A DNA stretch of 46,994 bases. It comes from CAYUAI01 sp964442745 (GTDB lineage Bacteria > Pseudomonadota > Gammaproteobacteria > S012-40). Position numbers and translations under genes: made by a program. Numbering within the stretch: position 1 is the stretch's first letter; every line of letters starts with the position of its first letter. Positions 1 through 8,895 of this stretch are shown piece after piece. The notes below the pieces were generated by a model. It had not been told where the DNA came from, made no database searches, and saw nothing but the letters and a program-made list of their open reading frames with translations. The DNA lies in the NCBI GenBank assembly GCA_964442745.1, contig CAYUAI010000026.1, forward strand, positions 1 through 46,994, written 5' to 3'.

Positions 1-270
1 TAGTACTGATTGAATCGGTAGGCACAATACCAGTAATTATCTGCCACAAATTGGCATCAATAAAAACAATAGGTTAGCCGACTTTAAGAAAATAGGAGCC
101 GTCGGGTGCATGATAGGCACCCAATAACGGTGAAGAGGGTAACTCACGATCGATTAACACGGAAGTATGGATTGATGTTAAACGCTCTACAGGGCGTATA
201 ACAGCCCCGACAAAAATTAACCACTTAGGTTTTGAAAAATTCAGTCGGATGCCTTATGCTCCAAACTATT
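1..270 (-). pseudogene. Degraded minus-strand coding remnant
   Basis: Read on the minus strand, a stretch from about 262 down to 79 translates into a coherent, non-repetitive peptide (for example IFVGAVIRPVERL, then LPSSPLLGAYHAPDGSYFL) ending at a TAA at about 77-79. The same frame continues coherently past that stop to the window edge (IVFIDANLWQIITGIVP). A second short coherent piece in another frame lies upstream at about 241-300. No start codon with a ribosome site was found. I do not recognise the family. The pattern suggests a broken gene entering from the left edge, but two adjacent short genes are not excluded. Confidence 0.3.
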
Positions 271-891
271 CGGTGTGTTATTTAAAGGATACGGCACGAC
301 TACGCCAGCCCCATTTTGGCGCCTATTTCCCGATCCTTTTCGACAAATAGCGACGGTTATCCCTCTCGGTCGATCGAAAAATAGGCGCTAAAATGGATTT
401 CCCTCGCGACGGACGCCATGGAGGGTGGAAGTGCGGGTTTGGCTGGAGCCATAAAACCGCCGACGTCCATTCTCGGACAGCCTCCTAGCAGATTTCAGCT
501 TCTCCCTCTACGCTCAGTGTATATCGCGAGAGGCTTTAGCTTGCATGTGTATGCCACTCCATTACAATATTGCCAATTATGAGTGATAATTGTGTGTAAC
601 TTAACCGGTGTGATGGGAGACGCAAGATTACAAGGATAAGTTTGTCGGATTTACGATGAGGCAGAAATTAAAGTACCCATGTTGCGCCGGATTTTTGTTT
701 GTCATTTTCACGGCAACGTTGGGTGCATAGTGAGCATGTCATCCAAGTTGCTGTAGAAAATACGGACAAAAATACAAGTAAGATGAGTTATGTCAATAAA
801 TATCTCATCCCTTATAATGCACGAGCAACATCCCGTTGGGTTGAGTTGTAATGAATTTGAAAGTGCTCTTAAACAAATACGAAGTAAACTT
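271..891. other. Intergenic leader of the T6SS cluster with inverted repeat
   Basis: No convincing gene. It contains a long imperfect inverted repeat (311-335 with 372-396) and a GC-richer block at about 400-500. A 24-codon ORF at 656-730 begins MRQKLKYPCC and looks like an isolated signal-peptide-like fragment with no good ribosome site. The reading frame of the FHA gene extends upstream to an ATG at 790, but residues 1-34 of that extension are not FHA-like, so I treat them as leader. No clear sigma-70 promoter could be assigned. Confidence 0.4.
311..396. repeat. Large imperfect palindrome (25-bp arms)
   Basis: The arm at 311-335 (starting ccattttggcgcctattt) is the reverse complement of 372-396 at 22 of 25 positions, with a 36-base spacer. 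The length and GC content suggest a dispersed palindromic (REP/MITE-like) element rather than a terminator, since no T-tract follows. It sits upstream of the T6SS genes in decayed sequence. Confidence 0.7.
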
Positions 892-2253
892 ATGTCATTA
901 ACGTTATCTATTATTTGCCCGAGCACCCTCGAGCCGAATCAAAGTAAGGAATGCACCTTTAATGAAATGGGTGGCAGCGTTGGCCGTACTTCACGCAATG
1001 ATTTTGTGTTGTATGACCCGGATAAATTTGTTTCCAATAACCATGCTTTAATTCGCTACGGTGATGGACAATATTACATTGTGGATAATGCCAGCACCAA
1101 TGGTGTTTTAGTGAATGATAAAATGCTAAAAGCGCATGAGCAAACTGAACTGCATGATGGCGATGAAATCACGATTGGTGTTTACCGACTCATTGTACTA
1201 GTGAAAACAGGGGGTTTATCGCAAAATGATTTACTGCACTCGACACGAGCAGAATCCATTGTAGCGCTACCTCCTGTGATGACACAGCAATTTTCTACCA
1301 CATCCAACGCCAGTGAAGTCAACTTTGATGATATTCTTGGCTCGGTCGTTGATTTTGAGAAAATTGATGTAGGAGCCGATGAATTAGTCAATCCGCACGG
1401 CGTAGAATCTGAGCGCTTAGCCCCGGACATTTCGGATTTTAACTTAGACATTGAAGTACATCCCCACGAGAATATCCCCACATCTTCGGTTGTGAACCAG
1501 CCCTTTGATACGCCGGGAATCATTCCTGACGATTGGGATATTCAGGGAGATAATGTTAGCCTAAATAAAGCGGATAATGTATTAATTCAAGAAAAGCCGC
1601 CACTGACTGCATCGGGCGATAGTACATCCTCCTCCGCTAGGCAGGTGATCCCAATAGGTGATGAAACAGCGGTTTCTGCATTGTTAACCGCCTTTTTTCA
1701 TGGCGCACAAGTGGAGCCCGAGCATCTAAACATCGGAGACCCGACTCAATTTATGCATAAACTTGGAGAATTAACGCGCATCAATGTTGAGGGGATGGTA
1801 CATGCACTGCGTGCACGTTCAACAATTAAACGCAATTTTCGCCTAGAGCATACCATTGTTTCCCGGCAAGAAAACAATCCGCTCAAATTTTCGATCACGC
1901 CATTGGATGCGATGCGTGTTTTATTATCTGAGGGACATCCTGGTTACCAATCAGCCTGCGATGCCTTTAACGAGGCTTACAAAGACTTGCAGGCTCACCA
2001 GTTAGCCGTCATGGCCGGTATGCAAAATGCTATTCGCGCAATGATTGAGCAATTAGATCCCGAGGTCCTAGAAAAACACTTTGCGGCGCAACATCGCACC
2101 TCCTTGATGTCTGTCAATAAAAAGTCACGCAATTGGGAGTTGTATAAAGCGTTTTATCAACAGTTTTGCGAATCCATGATGGATGAGTTTCAAAAGAAAT
2201 ACGGTGAGGAATTTTCTGAAGCCTATGAAGAGCAAGTCAATAAGCTGCGCTGA
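892..2253 (+). CDS. tagH: T6SS-associated FHA-domain protein TagH/Fha
   Basis: Cytoplasmic scaffold/regulator of a type VI secretion system that in characterised systems binds a threonine-phosphorylated partner. Residues 1-95 form a forkhead-associated domain with the expected GR (31-32), SNNH (48-51) and STNG (68-71) phosphopeptide-binding motifs. An acidic, low-complexity linker spans about 110-270. The C-terminal 180 residues match the T6SS-specific FHA C-terminal region. I chose the ATG at 892 because FHA proteins begin directly with the first beta strand; the frame is open to an ATG at 790 that would add 34 unrelated residues. First gene of the tssJKLM-tagF run. No PpkA/PppA kinase-phosphatase pair is in the window, so phospho-dependence cannot be confirmed here. 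Confidence 0.9.
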   Translation: MSLTLSIICPSTLEPNQSKECTFNEMGGSVGRTSRNDFVLYDPDKFVSNNHALIRYGDGQYYIVDNASTNGVLVNDKMLKAHEQTELHDGDEITIGVYRLIVLVKTGGLSQNDLLHSTRAESIVALPPVMTQQFSTTSNASEVNFDDILGSVVDFEKIDVGADELVNPHGVESERLAPDISDFNLDIEVHPHENIPTSSVVNQPFDTPGIIPDDWDIQGDNVSLNKADNVLIQEKPPLTASGDSTSSSARQVIPIGDETAVSALLTAFFHGAQVEPEHLNIGDPTQFMHKLGELTRINVEGMVHALRARSTIKRNFRLEHTIVSRQENNPLKFSITPLDAMRVLLSEGHPGYQSACDAFNEAYKDLQAHQLAVMAGMQNAIRAMIEQLDPEVLEKHFAAQHRTSLMSVNKKSRNWELYKAFYQQFCESMMDEFQKKYGEEFSEAYEEQVNKLR

Positions 2254-2280
2254 TAAAGTGACCATAGGGTTCACTTTATC
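2252..2280 (+). other. Intercistronic stem-loop after tagH
   Basis: A perfect 10-bp inverted repeat (2252-2261 gataaagtga with 2271-2280) with a 9-base loop starts inside the tagH stop codon. No T-tract follows, so it is more likely an mRNA processing or stability hairpin, or an attenuating structure, than a classical terminator. It separates tagH from tssJ. Confidence 0.55.
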
Positions 2281-2387
2281 GCTCAATCTATGCCATAATC
2301 CTGGCTCTTTTGAATACTGATTTATCGGAAAGTGAGATGACTGGAAAGCGCTTTTTTTAACCCTATGACTGATTGGCGAAGGAAATG

Positions 2388-2885
2388 ATGTACATATCAA
2401 AAAAATGGATTCTATTCTTATTGTTGCTTGTTTTGTCTTTGCAGAGCTGTACTTTGTTCAAGCCGCGTCCAGCACGGGTAACTTTTAACTTTGAGGTGCA
2501 GGCTAGTGTCAATCCTGACGTGGATAATCGGCCTTCACCGGTGGTCTTTCGTATTTATGAGTTGAGAAATGAATTACTATTTAACCAAAAAGATTTTTTT
2601 GCTTTGTATAATGCCGATGAAGATAATTTAGGTGATACTTTTATTGCAAGACACGAACTATTACTTAATCCCGGTGAAGTGCAAAGTAAAACATTACAGC
2701 TGAATTTAGAAACCCAATTTGTTGGTCTATTAGCCGCCTTTCGTGATCAGGACAAAGCCACTTGGCGCCAAATATTGAGTCTAGCGAGCATTAAGAAAAT
2801 AGCCCATCGGGTGAGAGGTCGCTACCTTATCGAAATCAATCTTAATGAAAATCAAATTGCTGTCGATCGCAAACTGACACCCTAA
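2388..2885 (+). CDS. tssJ: T6SS outer-membrane lipoprotein TssJ
   Basis: Outer-membrane-anchored lipoprotein that binds the periplasmic part of TssM and tethers the T6SS membrane complex. The start at 2388 gives a positively charged N-end, a leucine-rich hydrophobic core and a lipobox ending LQSC with Cys21 as the lipidated residue. Two further in-frame starts (TTG 2373, ATG 2385) are possible, but AAGGA at 2379-2383 serves ATG 2388 best. The mature part carries the TssJ beta-sandwich pattern, including PVVFRIYEL and a FIARHELLLNPGE strand region. At 165 residues it has the usual family length. It lies between tagH and tssK in the standard order for this cluster type. Confidence 0.93.
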   Translation: MYISKKWILFLLLLVLSLQSCTLFKPRPARVTFNFEVQASVNPDVDNRPSPVVFRIYELRNELLFNQKDFFALYNADEDNLGDTFIARHELLLNPGEVQSKTLQLNLETQFVGLLAAFRDQDKATWRQILSLASIKKIAHRVRGRYLIEINLNENQIAVDRKLTP

Positions 2886-2902
2886 GGATAGATACGAGTT
2901 TT

Positions 2903-4243
2903 ATGTCATGGTATAGTAAAGTGGCTTGGTCGCAGGGCATGACTGTGCAGCCACAACATTTCCAACAAGATGCCCGCTATTTTGAAAATTTGATTTTTTC
3001 TCGCTGCGTTGGGTTGTTGTCATATGATTGGGGACTGCAATCATTACGGTTCGATACTGAACTGCTAAACTTAGGTAAAGTTGCACTCGAATACTGCAAC
3101 GGTCGCTTTGCTGATGGAACCCCTTTTTCCATTTCTCAGCAGGAATCTGCGCTGGCTACGCTGGATGTGCCAGAAATACAAAATCAAATGGTGTATCTCG
3201 CTTTGCCGTTACGCCGCACTGGCATGGTGGAAGTCTCTGAGCTGGGTATTAAGGAAGGTTTGGAACGTTTTCATGCGAAGGAAGAATCTGTCAGTGACAC
3301 GGTTTTTAACCAGCACGCCAGTGAAGGTGTGATTACAACCGCCGATCTAAATCTGCGTTTAGTCCTGGGTAATGAATTACTCAACGATTTTACCACCATT
3401 GCCGTTGCCAAAATAGTGGAACGCCAACCCGATGGCAAAATTGTGCTTGATGAAAATTATATTCCGCCAAGTTTAAACTGCGACAGCAACGTACGCTTAA
3501 AACGTTTTGTTGAGGAGATTAAGAACTTGATTTCACATCGTGCAGATGAGTTAGCAAACCGCATTTCCGATGGTGGTCGGGGGGCGAGCAGTACTTCCGA
3601 GATTGCTGATTTTCTGTTGTTGCAATTACTTAATCGCTTTCATCCGGTACTTTCACAGTTTCAAAATATGCCAGATTTACATCCCCAGCAGTTTCACCAA
3701 AGCTTAATTCAACTGGCAGGTGAACTCACCACGTTTACTAAAAAAAGTCGACGGGCTTCTGATTATCCTCTGTATCAACACCATGGATTACAAGAAACTT
3801 TTACCCCGGTGCTCGAAGAATTACGCCATGCCCTAGTCTCGGTGATTGAATCGTCTGCCACCGTGCTTGAACTGCAAAAGAAAAAATTTGGGATTTACGT
3901 TTCACCGATTGCCGATCGCAATGGGGTGGAAAATAGCTTTTATGTCATTGCCGCCAAAGCCTCCACGCCCTCGGAAGAATTGCGTGCGCATTTTGCTAAC
4001 CAAACGAAGGTAGGGCCAGTGGAGAAAATTCGTGATTTAGTCAATTTTGGGTTGCCAGGGATTGCTATTCGAGCGCTCAGTGCACCTCCACGTCAAATTC
4101 CGTATCATTCTGGATTTACCTATTTTGAGCTGGAACGCGGTGGCGAGTTATGGCAACAGATGGCCAGCAGCAGTGGCTTTGCTTTTCACATCAGTAGTCA
4201 TTTTGAAAACTTGCAATTGGAATTCTGGGCCATTAAAGAGTAA
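2903..4243 (+). CDS. tssK: T6SS baseplate adaptor TssK
   Basis: Trimeric baseplate component linking the TssFGE wedge to the TssL/TssM membrane complex. The N-terminus WSQGMTVQPQHFQQDARYFE matches the family signature for the shell domain, and PLRRTGMVEV and the C-terminal head region (QIPYHSGFTYFEL) also fit. The length of 446 residues is standard. AAGGAT lies at 2884-2889, 17 bases after the start of the tssJ stop region and 13 bases before the ATG, so translation may be partly coupled to tssJ. The rest of the baseplate (TssE, F, G) is not in the window and must be encoded elsewhere if the system works. Confidence 0.95.
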   Translation: MSWYSKVAWSQGMTVQPQHFQQDARYFENLIFSRCVGLLSYDWGLQSLRFDTELLNLGKVALEYCNGRFADGTPFSISQQESALATLDVPEIQNQMVYLALPLRRTGMVEVSELGIKEGLERFHAKEESVSDTVFNQHASEGVITTADLNLRLVLGNELLNDFTTIAVAKIVERQPDGKIVLDENYIPPSLNCDSNVRLKRFVEEIKNLISHRADELANRISDGGRGASSTSEIADFLLLQLLNRFHPVLSQFQNMPDLHPQQFHQSLIQLAGELTTFTKKSRRASDYPLYQHHGLQETFTPVLEELRHALVSVIESSATVLELQKKKFGIYVSPIADRNGVENSFYVIAAKASTPSEELRAHFANQTKVGPVEKIRDLVNFGLPGIAIRALSAPPRQIPYHSGFTYFELERGGELWQQMASSSGFAFHISSHFENLQLEFWAIKE

Positions 4244-4248
4244 AGACA

Positions 4249-5127
4249 ATGCCAGACGATGATATATTTTCCGGCTTAGATCGTCCCAGTGGTGGCAGTG
4301 GTAATGACAATTTCATCAAACCTATCCCCGGTGGTTTCCGTAGTGGCTCGCTTTCACCAAGATCGAGTCAGGGCACGAAAAATATGCACCCTGTGCCAGA
4401 GATCATCAATCTCATACAGCATACGGATAACAATCCCATTGTGAGCTTAGCGCGGCCCTTGCTCAGCATTTTGACACGCTTTAGTCAAACCATCCACCAC
4501 AATAATGTCAATATTTTACATTCGCGTTGCATTCAAGAAATTCGCAATTTCGTTGTCTATGCCCAACAACAAGGCATCGATCAGCAGCAACTGCTACTCA
4601 CACGCTATATTCTTTGTGCCACCATTGATGAAATGGTGTTAAACACTCCTTGGGGGAGTCACAGCGCTTGGCCGAACCAAAGTCTTCTTTCAACGTTCCA
4701 TAAGGAAACCACCGGTGGCCAAAAACTTTTTTCTATTCTAGAGCGCTTGCAGACAAATTCTGCCGTTAATATTAATCTTTTAGAATTAATTTCAATTTGC
4801 TTGGCGTTAGGCTTTCAAGGACAGTATCGGGTCGTGAATAATGGCCTGAGCCAATTGGAAAATATCCGAAGTCAACTTCATCAACAAATTGCGATGACCC
4901 GTGGACAGTACGAACATCAGCTATCTCCACATGGACAGTCTCCCGTGCGCGATGCACGCCTGGTAGTGAAGCGCGGCGTACCGTTATGGGTTATTGGTGC
5001 TATCACCGGAGCTTTGATTTTAACTGTGTACCTCGGTTTTAGCTTCGCTTTGAATAGTGACGCTAAACCGGTGTCTCAAAAGCTTGAACAAATGAGTCTA
5101 CCCCTCGAAGCATTAGACGACAGATAA
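4249..5127 (+). CDS. tssL: T6SS inner-membrane protein TssL (DotU family)
   Basis: Inner-membrane partner of TssM. Residues from about 45 to 225 form the cytoplasmic DotU helical bundle, with the conserved ILCATIDEMVLNTPWG motif. A single C-terminal membrane helix (about 244-266, LWVIGAITGALILTVYLGF) follows. The protein stops about 25 residues after it, so there is no fused OmpA/peptidoglycan-binding domain and cell-wall anchoring would need another protein. The first 45 residues are Gly/Ser-rich and look disordered. It starts 5 bases after the tssK stop, indicating one transcript and translational coupling. Confidence 0.94.
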   Translation: MPDDDIFSGLDRPSGGSGNDNFIKPIPGGFRSGSLSPRSSQGTKNMHPVPEIINLIQHTDNNPIVSLARPLLSILTRFSQTIHHNNVNILHSRCIQEIRNFVVYAQQQGIDQQQLLLTRYILCATIDEMVLNTPWGSHSAWPNQSLLSTFHKETTGGQKLFSILERLQTNSAVNINLLELISICLALGFQGQYRVVNNGLSQLENIRSQLHQQIAMTRGQYEHQLSPHGQSPVRDARLVVKRGVPLWVIGAITGALILTVYLGFSFALNSDAKPVSQKLEQMSLPLEALDDR

Positions 5128-5136
5128 CGAAATTTT

Positions 5137-8100
5137 ATGAAAGCCGCTATTGCATTTCTCACTAGCCCATTGGTTGTTTCCCTCATCGGATTAATTGCCA
5201 TCGCCGTTCTCATTTGGTTTGGGGGGCCGCTCATTGCCATTGATGACAAAAAACCGTTGCTAGATGAAATGCACCGACTTATCGCGATTTTAGTTGTGAC
5301 CATTTTATGGGGTGTGAACAATTTCCGTCTGCAAAATAAAGAAAACAAAAAAGGCGAAAACATGATGAATGATTTTGCCGACATTGGTGGCGTTGGAAAA
5401 AATCAGCCAATTTCCCCTGAAAATGGTATTTTGCAGGAACGTTTCCAGCAAGCGTTAGGCATTCTTAAGCAAAGCCGAAAAGCGCAAAAAAAAGGGGCTA
5501 GCCTTGCCTTTCACGACTTACCTTGGTATATCATGATTGGCCCACCAGGCAGCGGCAAAACCACGGCGTTAATCAACTCAGGATTGCGATTTCCTCTAGC
5601 GCAGAAAATGGGGCAACAACCGCTCAATGGCATTGGTGGTACGCGCTATTGTGATTGGTGGTTTTCGGACGAAGCGGTGCTGATTGACACGGCGGGACGC
5701 TATACCACACAGGATAGTGATCAATCCAGTGATAAGGGCGCGTGGGCACAGTTCTTGAAGTTGCTGGCCAAGCATCGTCCTGTGCAGCCCATTAATGGGG
5801 CCTTGGTGGTGATAAGTTTGGCCGATATTATGCGCCAAAGTGAGACCGAATGTTTACATCACGCTAATCTGGTGCGGCAACGACTGCAAGAGCTGCAAGT
5901 CAACCTTGGCATGCAGTTTCCCATTTATGTGATTTTTACCAAGGCGGATTTAATCGCGGGCTTCAATGAGTTTTTTGATAATTTATCGCGTTCAGAAAAA
6001 GATCAGTGTTGGGGGATGACTTTTCCGCTTGAACAACCACCAGACGGTCATTTTGAACTGGAGCGTTATCAGCAAGAATTTAATGCGCTCCTGATGCGCT
6101 TGAATCAACGAATGCAATGGCGCTTGAACGAGGAGCGCGATACTTTTCGACGGACCCTATTATTTGGATTCCCCACTGAATTTGCAGCACTAAAAGGCAC
6201 CACAGGTCGCTTTCTAGATACGCTGTTTGAATCGAATATCTACGAGTCAGGGGTGAATGTGCGAGGTATTTATTTCACATCAGGGACACAAGAGGGCACG
6301 CCTTTTGATCAAGTGCTCGGAGCACTTGCTGCGGACTTTGGGCTCGATCGGCAACAAATTCCGATGTATAGTGGACAAGGGAAAAGCTATTTTTTAACCC
6401 AGGTATTCAAAGATGTGATTTTTCCAGAAGCTTCCTTAGCGGGTATGAATCGCTCACGCGCAGGACTGCAAACTTGGGGGCGACGGGTCGCCATCGCTAG
6501 TGCTTTCCTGGTCACCGGCGGTTTAATTTTTGTGTGGACTACCCACTATACACGCGTCAATCAACAAGTGACAACACTCCATCAATACGTCAATAATTAT
6601 CGACAATCGATAGTCGCACTTGGTAAAAACGATCTTGAGCCCGTTTCAATATTACCCGCCTTTGATGCATTGCAACAAGCGCAATCGGTGGCGAAAGAAA
6701 ATGTTTCTGGATGGTTTAGTTACGTTGGTTTAAGCGAAGTGGACTCACTCGACAGTCAAACTGAACAGGCTTATTTTCGTGTGTTGATTTCCCAGTTCTT
6801 GCCACGTTTGATTCACACCACGGAATCTTTTTTGAGTGACCCTACAGTCAATCCTGAAGCGTTATTGGTTGCGCTGAAAGTCTACATCATGCTGGGAACA
6901 CCAGAGAAGTTAGACAACGATTATATTAAAAACTGGTTTGACCAACACTGGGCACAACAATTGGCAGGAGGGGCTAATAAACATCAAGCGCTAATGGAAC
7001 ATTTACAGATGTTGCTAGATAACGGTTTCATTCCCATTAATTTAAATCAACAAATTCTTGTTGCCAGTCGCATCAAGTTACAACAAATTCCACTCTCAAA
7101 ACGCATTTACAGCCACTTGAAAGATCAAGCCAAAAGCCGTATCGACGATTTCTTTTTGAATAATGAATTGCCCTTGACGAGTCAACAAACGTTTACCAAT
7201 AAACAAAACCCTGATGAGCCACTACAAGGTATCCCTGGCTTTTACACAGAAGAAGGTTATGACCGTATCTTTCTCGAACAAAGTTTAGCATTGGCTAAAA
7301 ATGCCTTGCAAGATGTTTGGATTTATGGAGAGGAAGATTCCCCGTCGAATTTAGATCCTGATACCATTCACGCCGAGTTGGAATCGCTTTATATTAAAGA
7401 TTTCATCAAGTACTGGACCCGTCTATACAACAGTATCAAAATGCCGAGCTTGAACTCCATTCAGGAAACAGTGGATGTGCTTGAGAGTTTGGCAGGACCC
7501 GATAAAGCCTTAGAAACCGTGATTGACGCGATTATTATTAATACCGATTTACGCGCAAGACCAACCACCTTACAAAAGGCAGGTGGCGTATTAGCAAAAA
7601 ACCGTATCGGCGGCAAAGCGGCGAAAAAAGCCAGGAAAGCCACTAAGAAAATAAACAAGGATACTCCGCTAACACCCGTTGGAGAACGTTTGACCAGGCA
7701 TTTTAAGGAGCTGATTGCATTGAATAGCTCTGCCGATGGCAAGCCAGCCACGCTGGCGACTTATACGCAAAGCTTAACTGCCATGCAAAACTATCTCCTG
7801 GCGATCGCCGATGCGGCAGAACCTGACGATGCCGCGCTGATAGCGAGTATTCAACGCATGCAAAGTAATGGTCAGGATGCCATCGGAAAATTGAATCGCC
7901 ATTTGCGACGCTTGCCCTCACCGGTTAAACAGTGGGTGGCAAGTCTGACTGATTCGGCGTGGCGTCTTATGCTGCGTACTAGCCGAACTCAAATCAACAA
8001 TTTATGGAAGAACAATGTCATCCCGCGTTACCAACAGGATATTGAAAATCGTTATCCGGTGTTTAAAAACGCTCAGCAACAATTGAATATTGACAGTTTC

Positions 8101-8694
8101 GCCCGCTTTTTTGCACCGAGTGGGGTGATGTCCGAATTCGTGGGACAACATATTGATCCCTTCATCAAAAAGTCGGCGGTCACCTGGAAACTTAAAACGC
8201 TTGAAGGGCGTAATCTGAGTATTTCCCGTGCCAACCTACAGCAGTTACGCCGTAGTCATACGATATTAAAAGCTTATTTTCCTGAGGCTACAAAAGACCC
8301 CGTGGTGAAGTTTCAATTTAAGCCGCAAAAATTGGACCGCAGTGTTTCTAAAGCCGTGCTCAGCATGGATGGCAATAAATTTTTCTATCAACATGGGCCA
8401 GCGGTATTTACCGAAATACTGCAATGGCCCTATGAAGACCCAGAACGTAGCAGGGCAAGTTTAAGTTTCGATACCAACCAAGGCCAATTTATCATTAGTC
8501 GTAGCGGGGCCTGGGCGATTTTTAAATTGCTGGAGACTGGCCGCATTAAGCGCATTAAACGCAGTAATAATCGTTTTGCGGTGAAATTCGTCATTGAAGA
8601 TAAAACCGCCATTTATGAGCTACGAGCGGCTAGCTCATTGAATCCTTTTAATTTGAATGGTGTGCATCTTTTTCGATGCCCATCAACTTTATAA
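5137..8694 (+). CDS. tssM: T6SS inner-membrane ATPase-like protein TssM (IcmF family)
   Basis: Core channel-forming component of the T6SS membrane complex. Residues 10-30 and about 46-64 form the N-terminal membrane hairpin. The cytoplasmic NTPase-like domain has an intact Walker A (GPPGSGKT, 135-142) and a Walker-B-like LIDTAGRY (182-189). A third membrane helix is at about 451-469. The long periplasmic part ends in the TssJ-binding C-terminal domain (ASLSFDTNQGQF region). The length of 1185 residues is normal. It starts 9 bases after tssL. A Lys/Ala-rich stretch at about 815-850 (GGKAAKKARKATKK) is unusually basic for the periplasmic segment. Its gene is separated from tagF by a dispersed repeat. 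Confidence 0.96.
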   Translation: MKAAIAFLTSPLVVSLIGLIAIAVLIWFGGPLIAIDDKKPLLDEMHRLIAILVVTILWGVNNFRLQNKENKKGENMMNDFADIGGVGKNQPISPENGILQERFQQALGILKQSRKAQKKGASLAFHDLPWYIMIGPPGSGKTTALINSGLRFPLAQKMGQQPLNGIGGTRYCDWWFSDEAVLIDTAGRYTTQDSDQSSDKGAWAQFLKLLAKHRPVQPINGALVVISLADIMRQSETECLHHANLVRQRLQELQVNLGMQFPIYVIFTKADLIAGFNEFFDNLSRSEKDQCWGMTFPLEQPPDGHFELERYQQEFNALLMRLNQRMQWRLNEERDTFRRTLLFGFPTEFAALKGTTGRFLDTLFESNIYESGVNVRGIYFTSGTQEGTPFDQVLGALAADFGLDRQQIPMYSGQGKSYFLTQVFKDVIFPEASLAGMNRSRAGLQTWGRRVAIASAFLVTGGLIFVWTTHYTRVNQQVTTLHQYVNNYRQSIVALGKNDLEPVSILPAFDALQQAQSVAKENVSGWFSYVGLSEVDSLDSQTEQAYFRVLISQFLPRLIHTTESFLSDPTVNPEALLVALKVYIMLGTPEKLDNDYIKNWFDQHWAQQLAGGANKHQALMEHLQMLLDNGFIPINLNQQILVASRIKLQQIPLSKRIYSHLKDQAKSRIDDFFLNNELPLTSQQTFTNKQNPDEPLQGIPGFYTEEGYDRIFLEQSLALAKNALQDVWIYGEEDSPSNLDPDTIHAELESLYIKDFIKYWTRLYNSIKMPSLNSIQETVDVLESLAGPDKALETVIDAIIINTDLRARPTTLQKAGGVLAKNRIGGKAAKKARKATKKINKDTPLTPVGERLTRHFKELIALNSSADGKPATLATYTQSLTAMQNYLLAIADAAEPDDAALIASIQRMQSNGQDAIGKLNRHLRRLPSPVKQWVASLTDSAWRLMLRTSRTQINNLWKNNVIPRYQQDIENRYPVFKNAQQQLNIDSFARFFAPSGVMSEFVGQHIDPFIKKSAVTWKLKTLEGRNLSISRANLQQLRRSHTILKAYFPEATKDPVVKFQFKPQKLDRSVSKAVLSMDGNKFFYQHGPAVFTEILQWPYEDPERSRASLSFDTNQGQFIISRSGAWAIFKLLETGRIKRIKRSNNRFAVKFVIEDKTAIYELRAASSLNPFNLNGVHLFRCPSTL

Positions 8695-8730
8695 GGAATG
8701 GGCCTGGAATAACTTTCTTGTTTGGCGCTC

Positions 8731-8860
8731 CAGACTGGGTTTGTATTAGTTCGTTCTGACGGAGAAAAAGTGCAGGAATAATCGTTCTATTTCGAGCTTT
8801 TGTGATGGAAGAACGGGCGAAGACAAGCCGAAGATGAAATGCCAAACGGGGAAGTTATTT
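8731..8860 (+). repeat. Dispersed repeat copy A between tssM and tagF
   Basis: The 5' end (8731-8757) matches, in inverted orientation, 10325-10351 at 24 of 27 positions. The middle (8761-8840) aligns over about 80 bases with 9599-9680 at roughly 65% identity, sharing gttctatt and ggaaga blocks. The 3' end (8840-8859, tgccaaacggggaagttatt) matches 10354-10373 at 19 of 20. This marks a repeat family with several copies around tagF and the minus-strand genes. The 3' end runs into the open frame upstream of tagF. Confidence 0.65.
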
Positions 8861-8895
8861 CGTGCCCATTTCTAAGCACGCATGACAAAAACTCA

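Noticed and set aside
481..500. Shared 13-mer tagcagatttcag at about 486 and 24588
   Set aside because: The match does not extend to either side, so chance similarity is the simplest reading.
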